A DNA stretch of 64,000 bases from Toxonevra muliebris (GCA_963691655.1 OY829330.1:17602182-17666181), one strand, 5' to 3'; positions 12,700-23,429 are shown, counted from the first letter of the stretch. Program-made: numbers and translations. The notes: a model not told the origin generated them from the letters alone.

Positions 12700-13110
12700 T
12701 TTGTGCCACTCCGTCTTTATCAATTTCACACACCTGTTTCCTGGAGCATGGCGTTGTCAACCAACTCCTTCGCACAAAATCTCAGTATTATAATATGTGT
12801 GGTTTCGGAGATATGTATACTCAAAATAGCATTAAGATTGCATGGGAGGTGCCACGCCCATTTGAACACAAATTCAGATCTGAAACTCCAGTATAAGCTC
12901 GGTATAAGCTCGGACAAATAATATTTCCACATAAAAAATGGTGCTTGAGATATCCCATAATAAATATTCAGGTTATATGGTAGGTGCTACATCCCTTTTT
13001 CCAACCCCATCCACATTTTTACTGTAGCATGGTATTGTCAGTAAAATCGATTGCGAAATTCCTACCGAACAGACAGACTGACAGACAGACACCATTGAAA
13101 GCGAGTTGAT
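12700..13110. repeat. Fly-type dispersed repeat with internal duplication
   Basis: Two similar units of about 200 bp each contain GAGCATGG/GTAGCATGG, TTGTCA and a GGTGCCACGCCC/GGTGCTACATCC block. The segment ends in a GACAGACAGACTGACAGACA-type run. I recall this GAGGTGCCACGCCC/GACAGAC context as common in fly genomes; that is memory, not a search. The overlapping reading frames are short and shared with repeats, so no gene is called. Confidence 0.45.
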
Positions 13111-13329
13111 ATAAACGTGGTAACTCGGTAAAATGGACTTCATCTTCATTTTTCTTTCATTAATATTAACAGGAAACGAAAATTCTGGTGTTTGTTTTTT
13201 TTTATTATTTCAATCTTGCGGGTTAACTCCTGAGTTAAGTAATACAATCGATCTATATATTAATTTAATTAATTTTCACCCTCTGTATTTTACTCAAGTT
13301 AGAAGAAAACCACTTATGAACAGATCCTC

Positions 13330-13700
13330 TTAACCCACATTAATATAATTTATCCAAAAGGATTATATGGTCTACTGTGGCAAAAGCTTTGGTTATATCG
13401 ATGAAATGAGCTGCAGTAAACTTTTTATTTTTCAGATCTGTATAAATATTGATGGAAAAAGGTAGAAGAACATCTTCGGTAGATGGTTCCGGTTCTAAAA
13501 CCAATTTGGCACTTATTAAAGAACATAGTTTTATTTAAGAAAAAAACTACTCTTGATTTCATAATATTCTCAAAATTCTTGAAGAATATAGGCAAAATAG
13601 ACACTGGTCTGTGGTTATTAAGCAAACTCCTATCACTTTTCTTAAACAGAAGCCAAACCTCTAATAAAAATATTAATGGATATTTGCGACTTTTGAAATT
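13330..13700 (-). pseudogene. LINE reverse-transcriptase fragment
   Basis: On the minus strand a frame from about 13690 reads LNNHRPVSILPIFFKNFE (reverse-transcriptase block 2), then CQIGFRTG (block 3). After a frame change near 13440 it reads FIDITKAFATVDHIILLDKL, which is motif A with the catalytic Asp. The fragment ends before motifs B and C. Its 5' side abuts an (ATGT)n microsatellite at 13708-13737. The family is a Jockey/CR1-type LINE by motif style, and it is clearly dead. Confidence 0.75.
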
Positions 13701-13705
13701 ACAAA

Positions 13706-13707
<2 letters not shown>

Positions 13708-13736
<29 letters not shown>

Positions 13737-13737
13737 T
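13708..13737. repeat. (ATGT)n microsatellite
   Basis: About seven perfect tetranucleotide units, located at the broken 5' side of the reverse-transcriptase fragment. Confidence 0.9.
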
Positions 13738-13879
13738 AAGAAACAAAAAATTCTTATTCTCAGATATTCGTTCAATCACACAAATAAATTTAATGTTACT
13801 TCTTATTTCAATACAAGCATAACAAGTTAAGTCTTAACTTATTACCACTTACTTTTTTCTTGTTTCAAGGGAGAGAGTG

Positions 13880-14345
13880 TAGGTATGTGTGTGTGTATGT
13901 ATGTATTATGTATACAAGAGTGTATATTTAGTAGAGTGCATATGTAGAGTGTATGTAATGTGTAGTATAAAACGTGTTGTTAAGTGGCGTTTAAAGCTAA
14001 TCACATTTTCACATGTTTGTCAGCTGTGTTGTTTTGTTATTGTTGTTGTTGTTGTGGTTGTTGCTGTTGCTTTCTGTTTACGTCTGTTATCGGAAAACAC
14101 AATCATAACATTGATACTACTACCACCACCGATGGTTAGATAGAGGTAGTAAAATGCAAGGCAGTTGACGATGAACAAGGAAAAAAAAAACAAGAATAAC
14201 AAAAGCACAAGTTATATACGGGATGCCGGCCGGCCGGCCGGTCGGTCAGCATGCATGTGAGCCGCCGCGCAACCTGTTACTGTTAGGTTGTTATAGTATT
14301 TCATTCATTTGCTGTTGTTTAATTTTTTTTTTTTTTTATTTAACA
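13880..14345. repeat. Simple-sequence cluster (GT, GTT, GGCC)
   Basis: GT/AT-rich runs lie at 13884-13960. A (GTT)n tract lies at about 14038-14066. A GGCC run at 14226-14247 forms a rare GC-rich island that continues to about 14275. The open frames over these tracts on both strands are low-complexity and not credible genes. Confidence 0.6.
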
Positions 14346-14354
14346 AAAAGGCGA

Positions 14355-14500
14355 AACAGTAATTATTTTATTGCACAACAGCCCGTGGAGCGCCTAAGCC
14401 GAACTTTTCGCATCCTTTTATGATAGGTCTGTCATATTTGTACATAAACCCACTATGGTCCGAAAGCCAGATTTTTTGACGTAGAGTAAAAATTTTTGAT
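14355..14500 (-). repeat. Dispersed repeat family B, copy 2 (inverted)
   Basis: The reverse complement contains TGCGAAAAGTTCGGCTTAGG and CGGGCTGTTGTGCAATAAAA, matching the second half of copy 1 at 10095-10145. Confidence 0.45.
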
Positions 14501-14714
14501 AAATTGTTTTTAGAGTGGAACTTTTACAGGCGAACTTTTAACTTTTAGATGTATTTAAGTAAATATACAAAAGCACGAGTAAACAAAGACAACTCTTGCA
14601 AGACCAACATGAGAAACACTATCTCTCATAACTTATGTATTAGTTTGGGTACTTCAAAAATTGCAACAACAAGGAACTTTTTCAAACCAAATTACCATGT
14701 GAGCATACCAGCAT

Positions 14715-14750
14715 TGGTGTAGCTAGGTAGGGGCCTGGAGGTGCAAGTTA
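14715..14750 (+). repeat. Transposon-end-like repeat (GTGTAGCTAGGTAGGGGCCTGG)
   Basis: The string is nearly the same as the one at 29703-29727. Both resemble the CAGTGGCGTAACTAGG ends of some hAT elements, with the first bases altered. No second end or 8-bp duplication was found. Confidence 0.35.
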
Positions 14751-14959
14751 TTTATTTTAAAATGGTATTAAGATAACCGACATCCTCGGCTTGTATTGCA
14801 TAGGCCCGATCAGTGTTGCCAGAACCCGGGATTTTGCCCTTATTTCGAAATTTTTGTACCTTAAAAGGACACGCGGGATATTGAGTCTAAATCAGGGATT
14901 TTTCAACTAAAGCAGATTTTTCTTTAATTTAGTTCTAAGTGTTAATTTTTTATTTAAGT

Positions 14960-15125
14960 AATATATAACAGGCTTAATGAACGTTTTGTAGTCAAAACGA
15001 CAACTGTTTATATAGAGGCAGACAAATCAGAAGGGCCGTTCGGACAATCAGCCACGATTCCTCATCACTGATCTTCGTGATAGTTCCTATAGGTCTTTCA
15101 ACAACCTATATAAGTTATTAACAGG
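14960..15125 (+). repeat. Dispersed repeat family E, copy 1
   Basis: Blocks CAGGCTTAATGAAC, TATATAGAG, CAAATCAGA, TTCCTCATCA and TGATCTT...GTGATAGTT recur in the same order on the minus strand at 40265-40410. The repeat is non-coding. Confidence 0.6.
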
Positions 15126-15689
15126 TAGTGGATTATGAGGGATTCTCCTTTTTTTGCTGATAAAATATATACTCGTTTCAAATCTGCCTGATTTCAAATA
15201 TAAATTTTATTTCGTCTTTTTTTGTTATTTTTAAAAAAATTTTAGTGCATTTTTTCTAAGTAATAAATACCTTTTTTGGGCTTTTCTACCCATTGTGCTT
15301 TTGTAATCTTTTAATATTTGTAATGGCCGATATTTTATGAATGAAATTTTTATCACAAATGAAAACATTTTTTTTCTGCTTTTATCACAAAAAAAAATAT
15401 TTTCAGCAGGACGTAAACAGATTAAAACATATTAAGATAGTGAATTTAAAAAAAGAAGGAGCAAATGTTAACTTCTCAAAGTTTCCGATGAGTCCACAGT
15501 ACGAAAAAGTCAGTGAAAACCCCATTTTCATTTCGATTGATGAAATGATGGACAATGGTGGATGGGTTGTAATCTAGGTCAAAGTTAGCCCATTGGTTTC
15601 TTTGCTTTTATAACCAGCGCCGTGCCATGAAAAAATGTGCGACTTTACTAGCCTTGCTTCCTCAAGCTCTTAAATGCCTTTAAGTTTAC

Positions 15690-16623
15690 GAACAAAATTT
15701 TTCTTATTTATAGCAAAAAAAAAAACATTAAAATAAAACAAATGATTACTTTCTAGTGATATTGAAACATATTTTAAGCATTTATTTTTAAATGTTTTTC
15801 GTTATCGTTTTGACTTTAAAAAAATTTCTGCAAGTTACACTTGAATTTTTTTGTTACACGATAGGGTGCGCTGCGGCAATTTAGCCGCAAAAACGAGATA
15901 TCAATTTTCAAACACAAATAACAGCTAAACGATGTAATGCAGAAATCAACGCAACGAAATTGAACAATTTTTGCAATTAATTATTACGGGCGATGAAAAA
16001 TGGATTACATACGAGAATATTAAACGAACAAAATTATGGTCAAGAGCGGTGACCCTCTACAAACGACTTCAAAGCCTAGATTGACGGCAAACAAGGTCAT
16101 TTTGAGTGTTTGGAGGGATTGGAAGGAAATTGTCTATTATGAGCTGCTGTATTCCACCATGATAATCCCAGGCCACACACATCTTTGATGACCCGCCAAA
16201 AATTGACTGCGCTTGACTGGGAAGTTTTGATGCGTCCACCGCATAGCCCGGACATTGCACCGTCTGACTACCATTTGTTTCGTTCTCTGCAAAACTCTCT
16301 TGATGGAAAAAAATTGGCCGACAGAAGAGCCGACGAAAATCTCTTCGCCGACAGAAGAGCCGACGAAAATCTCTTCGCCAAGTTTTTCGCCGATAAACCA
16401 CAGAAGTTTTACACCGATAGAATTATGAAGCTACCGGAAAAATGCCAAAAGATCATAGATAATAATGGCCAATAAGTACTTGATTAAAATTGATTTTTAA
16501 TAAAGAAAATTTTTGTTCAAATATTGATTAACCGAAAATACTTTTTATATGACCCAAATTTAAAAAAATACAAATTAAACAATTTGCGGCTAATTTACCG
16601 CGACGCGCCCTTCGAAGGGTTAA
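15690..16623 (+). mobile_element. Partly deleted mariner-like DNA transposon
   Basis: The left part (about 15700-15925) and right part (about 16565-16623) are homologous to the short element at 59075-59535, in reverse orientation. A GCGGCAATTTAGCCGCAAA module on the left faces an inverted GCGGCTAATTTACCGCGACG module on the right. The right end reads CCTTCGAAGGGTTAA, a TTAACCCTT terminus. Between them lies the C-terminal part of a mariner transposase. The left terminus could not be placed exactly. It is probably the less-deleted relative of the 59-kb element. Confidence 0.6.
15955..16475 (+). pseudogene. Mariner transposase relic (DD34D family)
   Basis: Fragments in several frames follow a mariner transposase from the first catalytic region to the C-terminus. 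They are RNEIEQFLQ...ITGDEKWITYEN with the first catalytic Asp, then LWSR and a degraded SVWRDWKEIVYYELL. After that come PHSPDIAPSDYHLFRSLQNS, carrying the Asp of the third catalytic position, and MKLPEKCQKIIDNNGQ at the end, followed by a stop. The N-terminal DNA-binding half, about 150 residues, is missing. A 30-bp unit is duplicated exactly in tandem (16317-16346 and 16347-16376), adding ten codons in frame. Stops and frameshifts make it non-functional. Confidence 0.85.
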
Positions 16624-16679
16624 AAAGCATTTAAATTAATTTTTTTTAATAAAATAGGTCCACAAAATCCGCTCCCTAG

Positions 16680-16790
16680 TTATTAATATGTAGGTATTTG
16701 AAATCGTAACCCAGAATTACAAGGCTGTGATTTCAAATATCTTCAGTGAATAGATATGATAGAAACTACCACTACAGTTCAATAATCTTT
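16680..16790 (-). repeat. Dispersed repeat family E, partial copy
   Basis: ATTTGAAATC...AACCCAGAATTAC and the following TTTCAAATATCTTCAGTGAATAGA match the reverse complement of 40190-40255, part of the longer family E copy. Confidence 0.5.
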
Positions 16791-17071
16791 TTGTTGTTGT
16801 TGTATTTTTCTCATTGTAGCTAATCTACATAACAGTTCATTATTGAATGTCTAATACATGATGAATGTAAAAACCTCACTACTTTTTTAACAAAAATATT
16901 TTTCAAAGTCTATGACGTTTTAATAAATTAACCCACTAACATATTTGTGCTTGTAAAATAAATTAATAAAACAGTTAGTTTTTATTAAGATTAATTATTT
17001 AACAAAATTTTTAACTTTTTCTAGCCGTTATCGGTCTTACAGTTTTAAGAGTAGATATGAGACTAAAAACT

Positions 17072-17303
17072 TTGGCACATAGAGTCCGTTGTGTACGTGA
17101 GAGCGAAGTGTACAACTGGCACGAAGTAAGCAAAGGAAAGAGGCGACACATAGCATACGTTATACAATCAACGGATATATAATCATACACAAAGTTAATC
17201 AGCTGATTGCCTCCACTCTCACAACTCTCTCTCAAAGTACGGCAAAGTTGAGAGTTGCGCAACTTCTTGCGTTACTTTAACGTATACGTTGTGTATGGGC
17301 CAC
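17072..17303. mobile_element. Hairpin MITE family, diverged copy
   Basis: The left end, TGGCACATAGAGTCCGTTGT, is the same as the arm of the element 270 bp downstream. The right end, ACGTTGTGTATGGGCCA, is its diverged inverted partner. The interior is about 150 bp longer than in the second copy and codes for nothing. Confidence 0.6.
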
Positions 17304-17340
17304 AAAACATACGATTTCTTATATTTTGTAGTAGTTGTTA

Positions 17341-17469
17341 AGGCTCTGGCACATAGAGTCCGTTGTGTACGTGAGAGCGAAGTATGCAACTGACACGAAG
17401 TAAGCGATAGTAGTTGTCATTTGTATACTTCGCTCTCACGTACACAACGGACTCTATGTGCCAGAGCCT
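17341..17469. mobile_element. Hairpin MITE with perfect 45-bp inverted arms
   Basis: The arms at 17341-17385 and 17424-17468 are perfect reverse complements over 45 bases, beginning AGGCTCTGGCACATAGAG. The loop is about 38 bp. A further partial arm (GTTGTATACTTCGCTCT) follows at 17473-17489. Perfect arms suggest a recent origin, or correction between arms. No target duplication is obvious. Confidence 0.75.
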
Positions 17470-17821
17470 TTAGTTGTATACTTCGCTCTGGCGGGACCTC
17501 GAGCTCACTCTTAAGCTCACGAGCATAATCAGTTACGATCGTGTAGTCACGTAGTCCAAATTCGAAGTTCTACGAGAGCTTAAGCAGTGAGATTGAAAAA
17601 ATTAGAACTAAACGAGAGCTTAGGCAGAGAGCATAAAAAGTGAGTACAACCAGAAACTGCTTCAGGGTTTTTGGGAATTTGTTATGCATAGGTAATGCAA
17701 TGTTATAATAGGCCTAACCCGTATGAAATTCTATTTTGTAGACTTCTAATGTGATTGATTGCTCTAATTCAGGTTACTGCTTAGCGAGAGTCCTAAGAAC
17801 TTAACCGTGCTCTCCTCAACC

Positions 17822-19575
17822 ACTTAAGTTCCATCTACGTTAAGTGATAACTTATTTCCTCGCTGTTGCGGTGTGAAACAAATACATTTAGTTTTAGAAG
17901 TATTTATTCCAATTTTATTTAAGCGAAAGAACTCTCCCAATAGCTCCAAAACACGCTCAGCTACAGCCTTAAGGACTAGCTTTGATTTTGATGGATAGAA
18001 CAACGCAATATCATCCGCAAATAAAAATAGTTTTCCATTCAACGACAGTTTAGATACATCATTTATAAATATAGTGAATAAAAGAAGACCGAGAACGCTC
18101 CCTTGCGGAACTCCACATGTGACCATCATTTCGCTTCTATACACTTTTCAAAATTTGATACTTGTTGCTTAAATAGCCATGCATTAACTGAAGGCTTTGG
18201 CCGCGTAACCCGACATATTGCATCTTTTTTAGTAGTATATTGGGATTAGCACAATCAAATGCTTTTTGTAAATCGATGAAAAGGCCTCCAACTTCAGAAC
18301 AACCAGTTTCTAGATATTTGAAAACATCCTCAATAGCTTGGATAAGAGCAGGTTGAGTTCCAGACTCACATCGAAAACCATACTGCATGTTGCACAAAAA
18401 ATTTGTACTTATCATCAAGAAGCAAAGATATTTGTAGGTTCAAAATCTTCTCTACTACATTGTTGGGACCAGTAACAATTGCAATTGATCTGTAATTCTG
18501 AATATTAGCTTGATCACCACCCTTTAATAGCGATATAATCTTCTGTTTTTTTAGCGAACTTGGATATACGCCGGAGTTTATCATTGTGAGAATGAGATGT
18601 TTCAAAGCGATCGCGATCACATGCGATGAATTTTTCATAACAAAAACCATCCAACCCCATCTCTTTACATGTATCTAAATTGAAAATTACATTTACTATC
18701 TCCTCAACATCAACTTCTTGAAACTCGAACCGGCTACCAGACGAAGTAAGGGTGCCATAAGCATTAATGTCATCCGCACGTGATACAAAAAATTTGTTAA
18801 TGTAATTTGCAACCTCAATACCTTCAGATAACAAGTCACCATCTTTTGTAATTACGAATTTGAACGGTTGCTTCGTTGTGGTTGCGATTTAGAAATCCAT
18901 GAATAACCTTCCAGGTGCTCTTGACGTCACCTTTCGCATTATTAAGTTTGTTTTTGTTGTAGTTATCTATCAGCAGCTTTCGAGCTTTTTTAATAACCTC
19001 ATTAAATCGTTTAAGTCTATTCGCTAAGTCAGTTCTAAAAGGCGTTCGTTTAACGTTTTCGAAGATTTTGTTTCTGTAATTCACTAAAAACTTAAATTGG
19101 TTGTTTACCCATGGTGACATAGCATCCTTAACCTTTATTTTCTTAATTTCTACACTCATATTAGATATAATAGCATTGCCTATAACGGACTCAATCCTAC
19201 TGAAAACATCGTCAGGATCAGGAATGTTCTGGAGATCTTCACGTGGTAGATTAATATTATCTCTGATCTTGGTGTAAGTGTAAGTTCATTGTAAGATTAG
19301 GGAATTGTGGATAAGCCACGTGGTATTACAATCGTCCTTATATGGCCTAAGTAGGTCCTATTATTATAGGACAACCACTCTAACCTAATCTAACCTAACC
19401 TTGGTGTAATCATAGATAGTTTTAGTCAGGCAGCTAAAATCAACGGTATAAACCACCATGCTGTGGTCGCTTAATGCGCACTCTATCACGTTTACCCCTA
19501 ACTTTCCCTCCGGTAAATTTGAGAATACAATAACTATTGACGTTTTTGATATAGGACGAGTGATCATATTGTTGG
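17822..19575 (-). pseudogene. Decayed Jockey/CR1/L2-type LINE ORF2 (endonuclease end and reverse transcriptase)
   Basis: Read on the minus strand, the relic starts in the C-terminal endonuclease with CALSDHSMVVY, the SDH catalytic pair (about 19470). It continues through a linker with the MSPWVNNQFKFLVNYRNKIF block (about 19130-19060). The reverse transcriptase follows. It shows ICNLLKGGDQ-type block 1, NYRSIAIVTG block 2, MQYGF block 3, LFIDLQKAFDCANP (motif A), TCGVPQGSVLGLLLFTIFIN (motif B) and LFADDIALFY (motif C). Similarity stops just after the catalytic domain, near 17825, so the thumb and 3' end are absent. At least four frameshifts break it. A SINE insertion splits it at 19278-19399. 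It is a different family from the intact CR1 at 43-47 kb. Confidence 0.85.
19278..19399 (+). mobile_element. 5'-truncated SINE with 10-bp target duplication
   Basis: The repeat CTTGGTGTAA occurs at 19268-19277 and again at 19400-19409. Removing the 122 bases between restores the reading of the surrounding LINE relic (KTIYDYTK). The insert contains CCACGTGGTATTACAATCG and CTTATATGGCCTAAGTAGGT. It ends CTCTAACCTAATCTAACCTA, matching the 3' half of the SINE at 24898-25140 (there on the minus strand). The tRNA-like head is missing, as expected for a 5'-truncated retroposition product. Confidence 0.85.
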
Positions 19576-20322
19576 AAGTTACTCATTTATATTACTTGTT
19601 CTGCTTTTTGAAAAGAACTTTCCCCTGTCTCATACATTTATAAATATGAAAAGAGTCACTATGTCGGCTCTCTCAGTGTCTGTACATGTACGCTATAATC
19701 AAGAATGAGAGAATCAGAGTTGCCAGGTTGAACGCTTTAGCGCCGATTGGGCGTTTTTTTTACCTTACACTCTCGCGCATATTCAGAAAAAAACATCGTG
19801 CGCCTTTTTGGGATCTTTTTATGAAACTTTTCATTGCAATCACTTTTAGAATAGAGTATATTCTAATTTAATCCAAATAAAACATTCCTGAAGAGTGTTA
19901 CATATTTATAAGGCATTGGGCATATTCCAAAGTGTATTACATGTTGGTGCATCGCATATTTTTTTCCTTTTACTCCTCCTGAGAGCTTAGGGCTTCTACT
20001 AATCATCGTGCTTAGTATTAGTTTCGTTAATCATTTTGTTATCATCGGAGCAGATGATTGGCCTACCGCAGATGATCCTGAGTTGATGGGGCTTGCCATT
20101 ATGCCATTACCCTCAAGATGGAACTTTTTTTTGTATATGTATTCACCACAATGGACGTCACTACTGCATTTGTGTTCTTTTATACAGTCGACTGGCGATA
20201 CGCAGAAGGAATTATTTTTTTTTTTTATATGAGATAGCTTGTTGGCTATTTGGGCTATTTGGTTATACTTGAAAAATTTTTAAATAACATGAAAAGTGAT
20301 TTTTTTAAGAAAAGCGTCAGGC
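19576..20322. other. Gene-free stretch
   Basis: No protein or repeat match was recognised. Short frames here are not credible genes. Confidence 0.5.
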
Positions 20323-20324
20323 CA

Positions 20325-20397
20325 TGCCCTTGTCGGGAATCGAACCCAAGATCCCTGAAATGATAGTCTAGCGCGCTGCCACTAGAGTACTGAGGCA
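20325..20397 (-). pseudogene. tRNA-like sequence, 73 nt (pseudo-tRNA or SINE head)
   Basis: On the minus strand a cloverleaf can be drawn. The T-arm is near perfect, with TTGGG pairing CCCGA around a TTCGATT loop, and the B-box GGTTCGATTCC is perfect. The D-arm has CTAGTGG. The acceptor pairs at five of seven positions. The anticodon stem has a mismatch, and the loop CTATCAT would give ATC, which is not a normal fly anticodon. I read it as a decayed tRNA or a tRNA-derived SINE head, not a working gene. Confidence 0.6.
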
Positions 20398-22233
20398 GCT
20401 GGTGCATTGCGAAGTTTACGAGCTTTTCGTTTTAATGAATACCCTTAAGAATTTACTTAATGTTGTGCCAGTTTTCAATTTATCTCTTATAAATATCTGA
20501 ATATGAATGAAACGCGCGCTTTGTATATGCCTATCGAATTATTCAAAAAAGGCTATATTTTAAATTACTTGCTATTTCTTCATCAACTGCTAATTCCGTA
20601 TCTTCTACCAAGTCATCTACATCATTCATCATCATTCATCTACCAATTCTACGCGTTTTTCTTTTGTTAAATTTTTGTTTCCTAGAATAACGCAAAAGCA
20701 AGTTAAATAAAACAAAACACGACCAGTGTTTGAACTTACTCAATTTTATTACAAACTTAACCCATTTTTAATTTTAGAAATTTTGATTGTTTTTTTTTTT
20801 TTTCTTTTCTTTTTTTATAAAAACCACGTTGATATTTTGGTTAAATCAAAACTGTCGCAACTTTTAGTATGGTGATTGATTCCTTTTCACTTGCTTATAT
20901 TTTTTAAAGATTTCTTTTTTTTTCAAACTTTTCGCAAACGTCATTTCGTGCTACTAAATCGTCCAGTCGTCATTTGGCTTTGAAATCGTCCATAGCTGCG
21001 GTCGTCCATCTGGCAACGCTGCTTGTGACATCGATTCGATTTTACTCGATTGAATCGCGAATTTTCTTACAGAAACAGTGAAAGTGAGAGAGTGACGTCA
21101 GATTGATGTCAAATCGAGAATTGCGACCGAGAATAATTATAGAAACGCACAATTGATTCCATAACAAAATAGAGAAACTAGTAAAAAATTGATTCTATAT
21201 TTTATAGATGGTAGAAAACGGGAGACGACCTTTTTCGCACTTTTTGTTTTAGATTTCGCCGAATTTCCATATCGTATTCACAGCACAAATATACATAGGA
21301 AATCACTGTCACTGTTGTTTTTTTCAATTGTCTTAAAAAAGGCTATGTAATCTTTCATCAAATCACTGCCACTTTAATGGCAATTATACCACCCCCACCT
21401 CTCCCGCCCCACCCCCCCCCTCCCCCCCAATTGCACCACAGCTTTCGCGTACTCCTTCCTCGCCAATGTGTCAATGTTTCCGTTTCATTTCTCATGCCAC
21501 GCCTCCTCTTATTCTCTTCTGATTTCAAGGCATTGCTATGTGCAGTAGCACATTAACTTATTGGGCCAAGCATTTACTAATTAGACAAACAGCAGCATCA
21601 TGCACTCTACCGACCAACAAACGAATCTCTCATCTATCCATTCATTTACTCATTCATCCATCCATCCACCCCCGAGTTCATATCGTACATACACATAGAT
21701 ATACTTGTAAATATATACTAGTAATATTTACTTTTGTTTTGTTGGTGCTTTCGAGAGCGTGTGTTTAATTGCTGTAAGTAAATTAAAATTACATAAATGC
21801 GCACTACAGCAGCGGGGAAAATTTTTTTCTGAAACGAGGTAAGTGCTGTTGGTTGTGTTGTTTTTGTTGTTGCTAGTGCTGCTGCTGATGATGATTGGCC
21901 GTTATGAAAATGTACAATTCGCATTTGCGCAAATTAAATATATATGAAGGCTACTTACTTACTCTATTTACTACTACTAAATAGTATATACTATTTACTG
22001 GTGGTGGTAAACCACTACCCTGCAAAAAAACAATTGTTGGTCTAGTCTAAAAGTAGTCTAATACTAGTCCGATCCATACAAATCAAATGAGAATAGGTCT
22101 TTGTTATTGTGTAATTATAATTAGTAATGGTTATGCACTACATATCAATATAGACTAGTTCACAAACTAGGTCTAGACAATTATATAAGTATTCCAATAA
22201 CTCAAGATTTGAACTGCTCGACGACGGCGACGC
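20398..22233. other. Gene-free stretch with simple repeats
   Basis: It contains a T-rich tract at 20791-20805 and a C-rich tract at 21391-21428. CATC-type repeats occur at 20630-20642 and 21640-21672. A GTT/GCT-rich stretch lies at 21845-21895. No gene or transposon end was recognised. Confidence 0.5.
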
Positions 22234-23340
22234 ACAGTGGTTTGACTCCATAAAAAGTGCGGAAAAAAATATAAGGAATCATCTCAGCCTAACGATTTTT
22301 AACATGAGTCTCTCTTATTTATTTAGTTATTTATTTATTTTAGAAATATTGGCTGTACATGTGAGACTTAAAGTCTTTTAAATACATCATCATGTTATTA
22401 AAGATAAAGGAACAATATAAAAAAAAAAAAATTTATATAAAATAACTTAAACTAACAAATTACAAAGCATAATACAAAAACAGAAACTATTTACTAAATT
22501 TACTAAATAATTCAAATACCGCCAGTTTAAAACTCCTTCTATTGCGTTCGGATTTAATTGTGATTGGAAGAGAATTCCATAGTTTGACAACACTGACAAA
22601 AAACATTCTAGAGGACGTGACATACGCATTTATGTTGTGGTGAAATTAAATTATGCTTTTGCTTGCGCAAAGTGTAATTTTTCAAACAGATATTGTGGTT
22701 GATTTGTATATATTAATTTATGTAAGAAGATTAAGTTACGGTAGTGTAAAAATGCTCGAAGGCTACAGTTGAGTATCATAGCTTAGGTCGTGGAAAAGAA
22801 AAATTATGAAAATAGGCGTGATCGGTTTTTTGTTTTTTACAACAAACTTTCAATCTCTTAAAAATACCACAAATAATCACATTTTCATACAGTTTTTCCC
22901 CAATATGCATTTAGTATTTTGTTAATAAAAATGGGATTCGCAGTTATCCGCAGCTAATTTTTTTTTTGGTTGCTTAGAAATTATATTTTACATTTTTATA
23001 TACTAGAATATATCGCACACCTTCGCAAAATAGACCTGGTCCAACCAATTTAAGGAATTCTCCTGAAATTTTAGTTTCTAAAATCCAAATCTTTTTCCGA
23101 AAAAAAATTTTCTTGTTCTTTTTTATTTATGAAATACATTCTTCATATATAGCACACCCATATAAACAAATAGCTTTAAGATTATAACTATAGTTAAACA
23201 ACAAAAAATGCATGCTAGCACCTTGTGTTTAGCATTCTTCAACTTCGACAGCATACCCACAATTGAACTAATTTTTTTTTAATATGCTAATGAAACATTT
23301 ATGAATAGAAATTAAGAAAAAACCACTGTCAAACCACTGT
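22234..23340. mobile_element. DNA transposon remnant with 13-bp perfect TIR
   Basis: ACAGTGGTTTGAC at 22234-22246 is matched by its exact reverse complement at 23328-23340. The hexamer GCGACG lies beside both ends (22227-22232, one base out, and 23341-23346), consistent with a worn target duplication. The ACAGTGG start suggests a hAT-type element, but no transposase remains. The right end carries a short tandem copy of ACCACTGT. The interior holds a LINE 3' end. Confidence 0.55.
22305..22800 (-). pseudogene. LINE 3' end (C-terminus, UTR, AATAAA-type tail)
   Basis: The minus strand reads FLHKLIYTNQPQYLFEKLHF, then VTSSRMFFVSVVKLWNSLP followed by a stop. This is the C-terminal pattern of Jockey/CR1-type LINEs; the intact CR1 here has CWNALPNNLR at the same place. 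A short UTR and an AAATAAATAA-type tail (about 22345-22305) follow. It is 5'-truncated and frameshifted, and it sits inside the 13-bp-TIR element. Confidence 0.7.
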
Positions 23341-23429
23341 GCGACGGTGTATTGGTAAGTTGTCATTTTAAATTTCACAAATGAATATTTTTTTTCATGT
23401 TAACAAAAAAAAAATTGTCGCAAACTCAT

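Noticed and set aside
13483..13830. 115-codon plus-strand frame
   Set aside because: Antisense to the reverse-transcriptase fragment, extended through the ATGT microsatellite.
19383..19399. CTAACCTAATCTAACC-type run as a telomere relic
   Set aside because: It is the tail of a SINE copy with a target duplication, and flies do not use TTAGG telomeres.
22306..22345. TTTA repeat as a plain microsatellite
   Set aside because: It follows a recognisable LINE C-terminus and UTR on the minus strand, so it is better read as the LINE tail.
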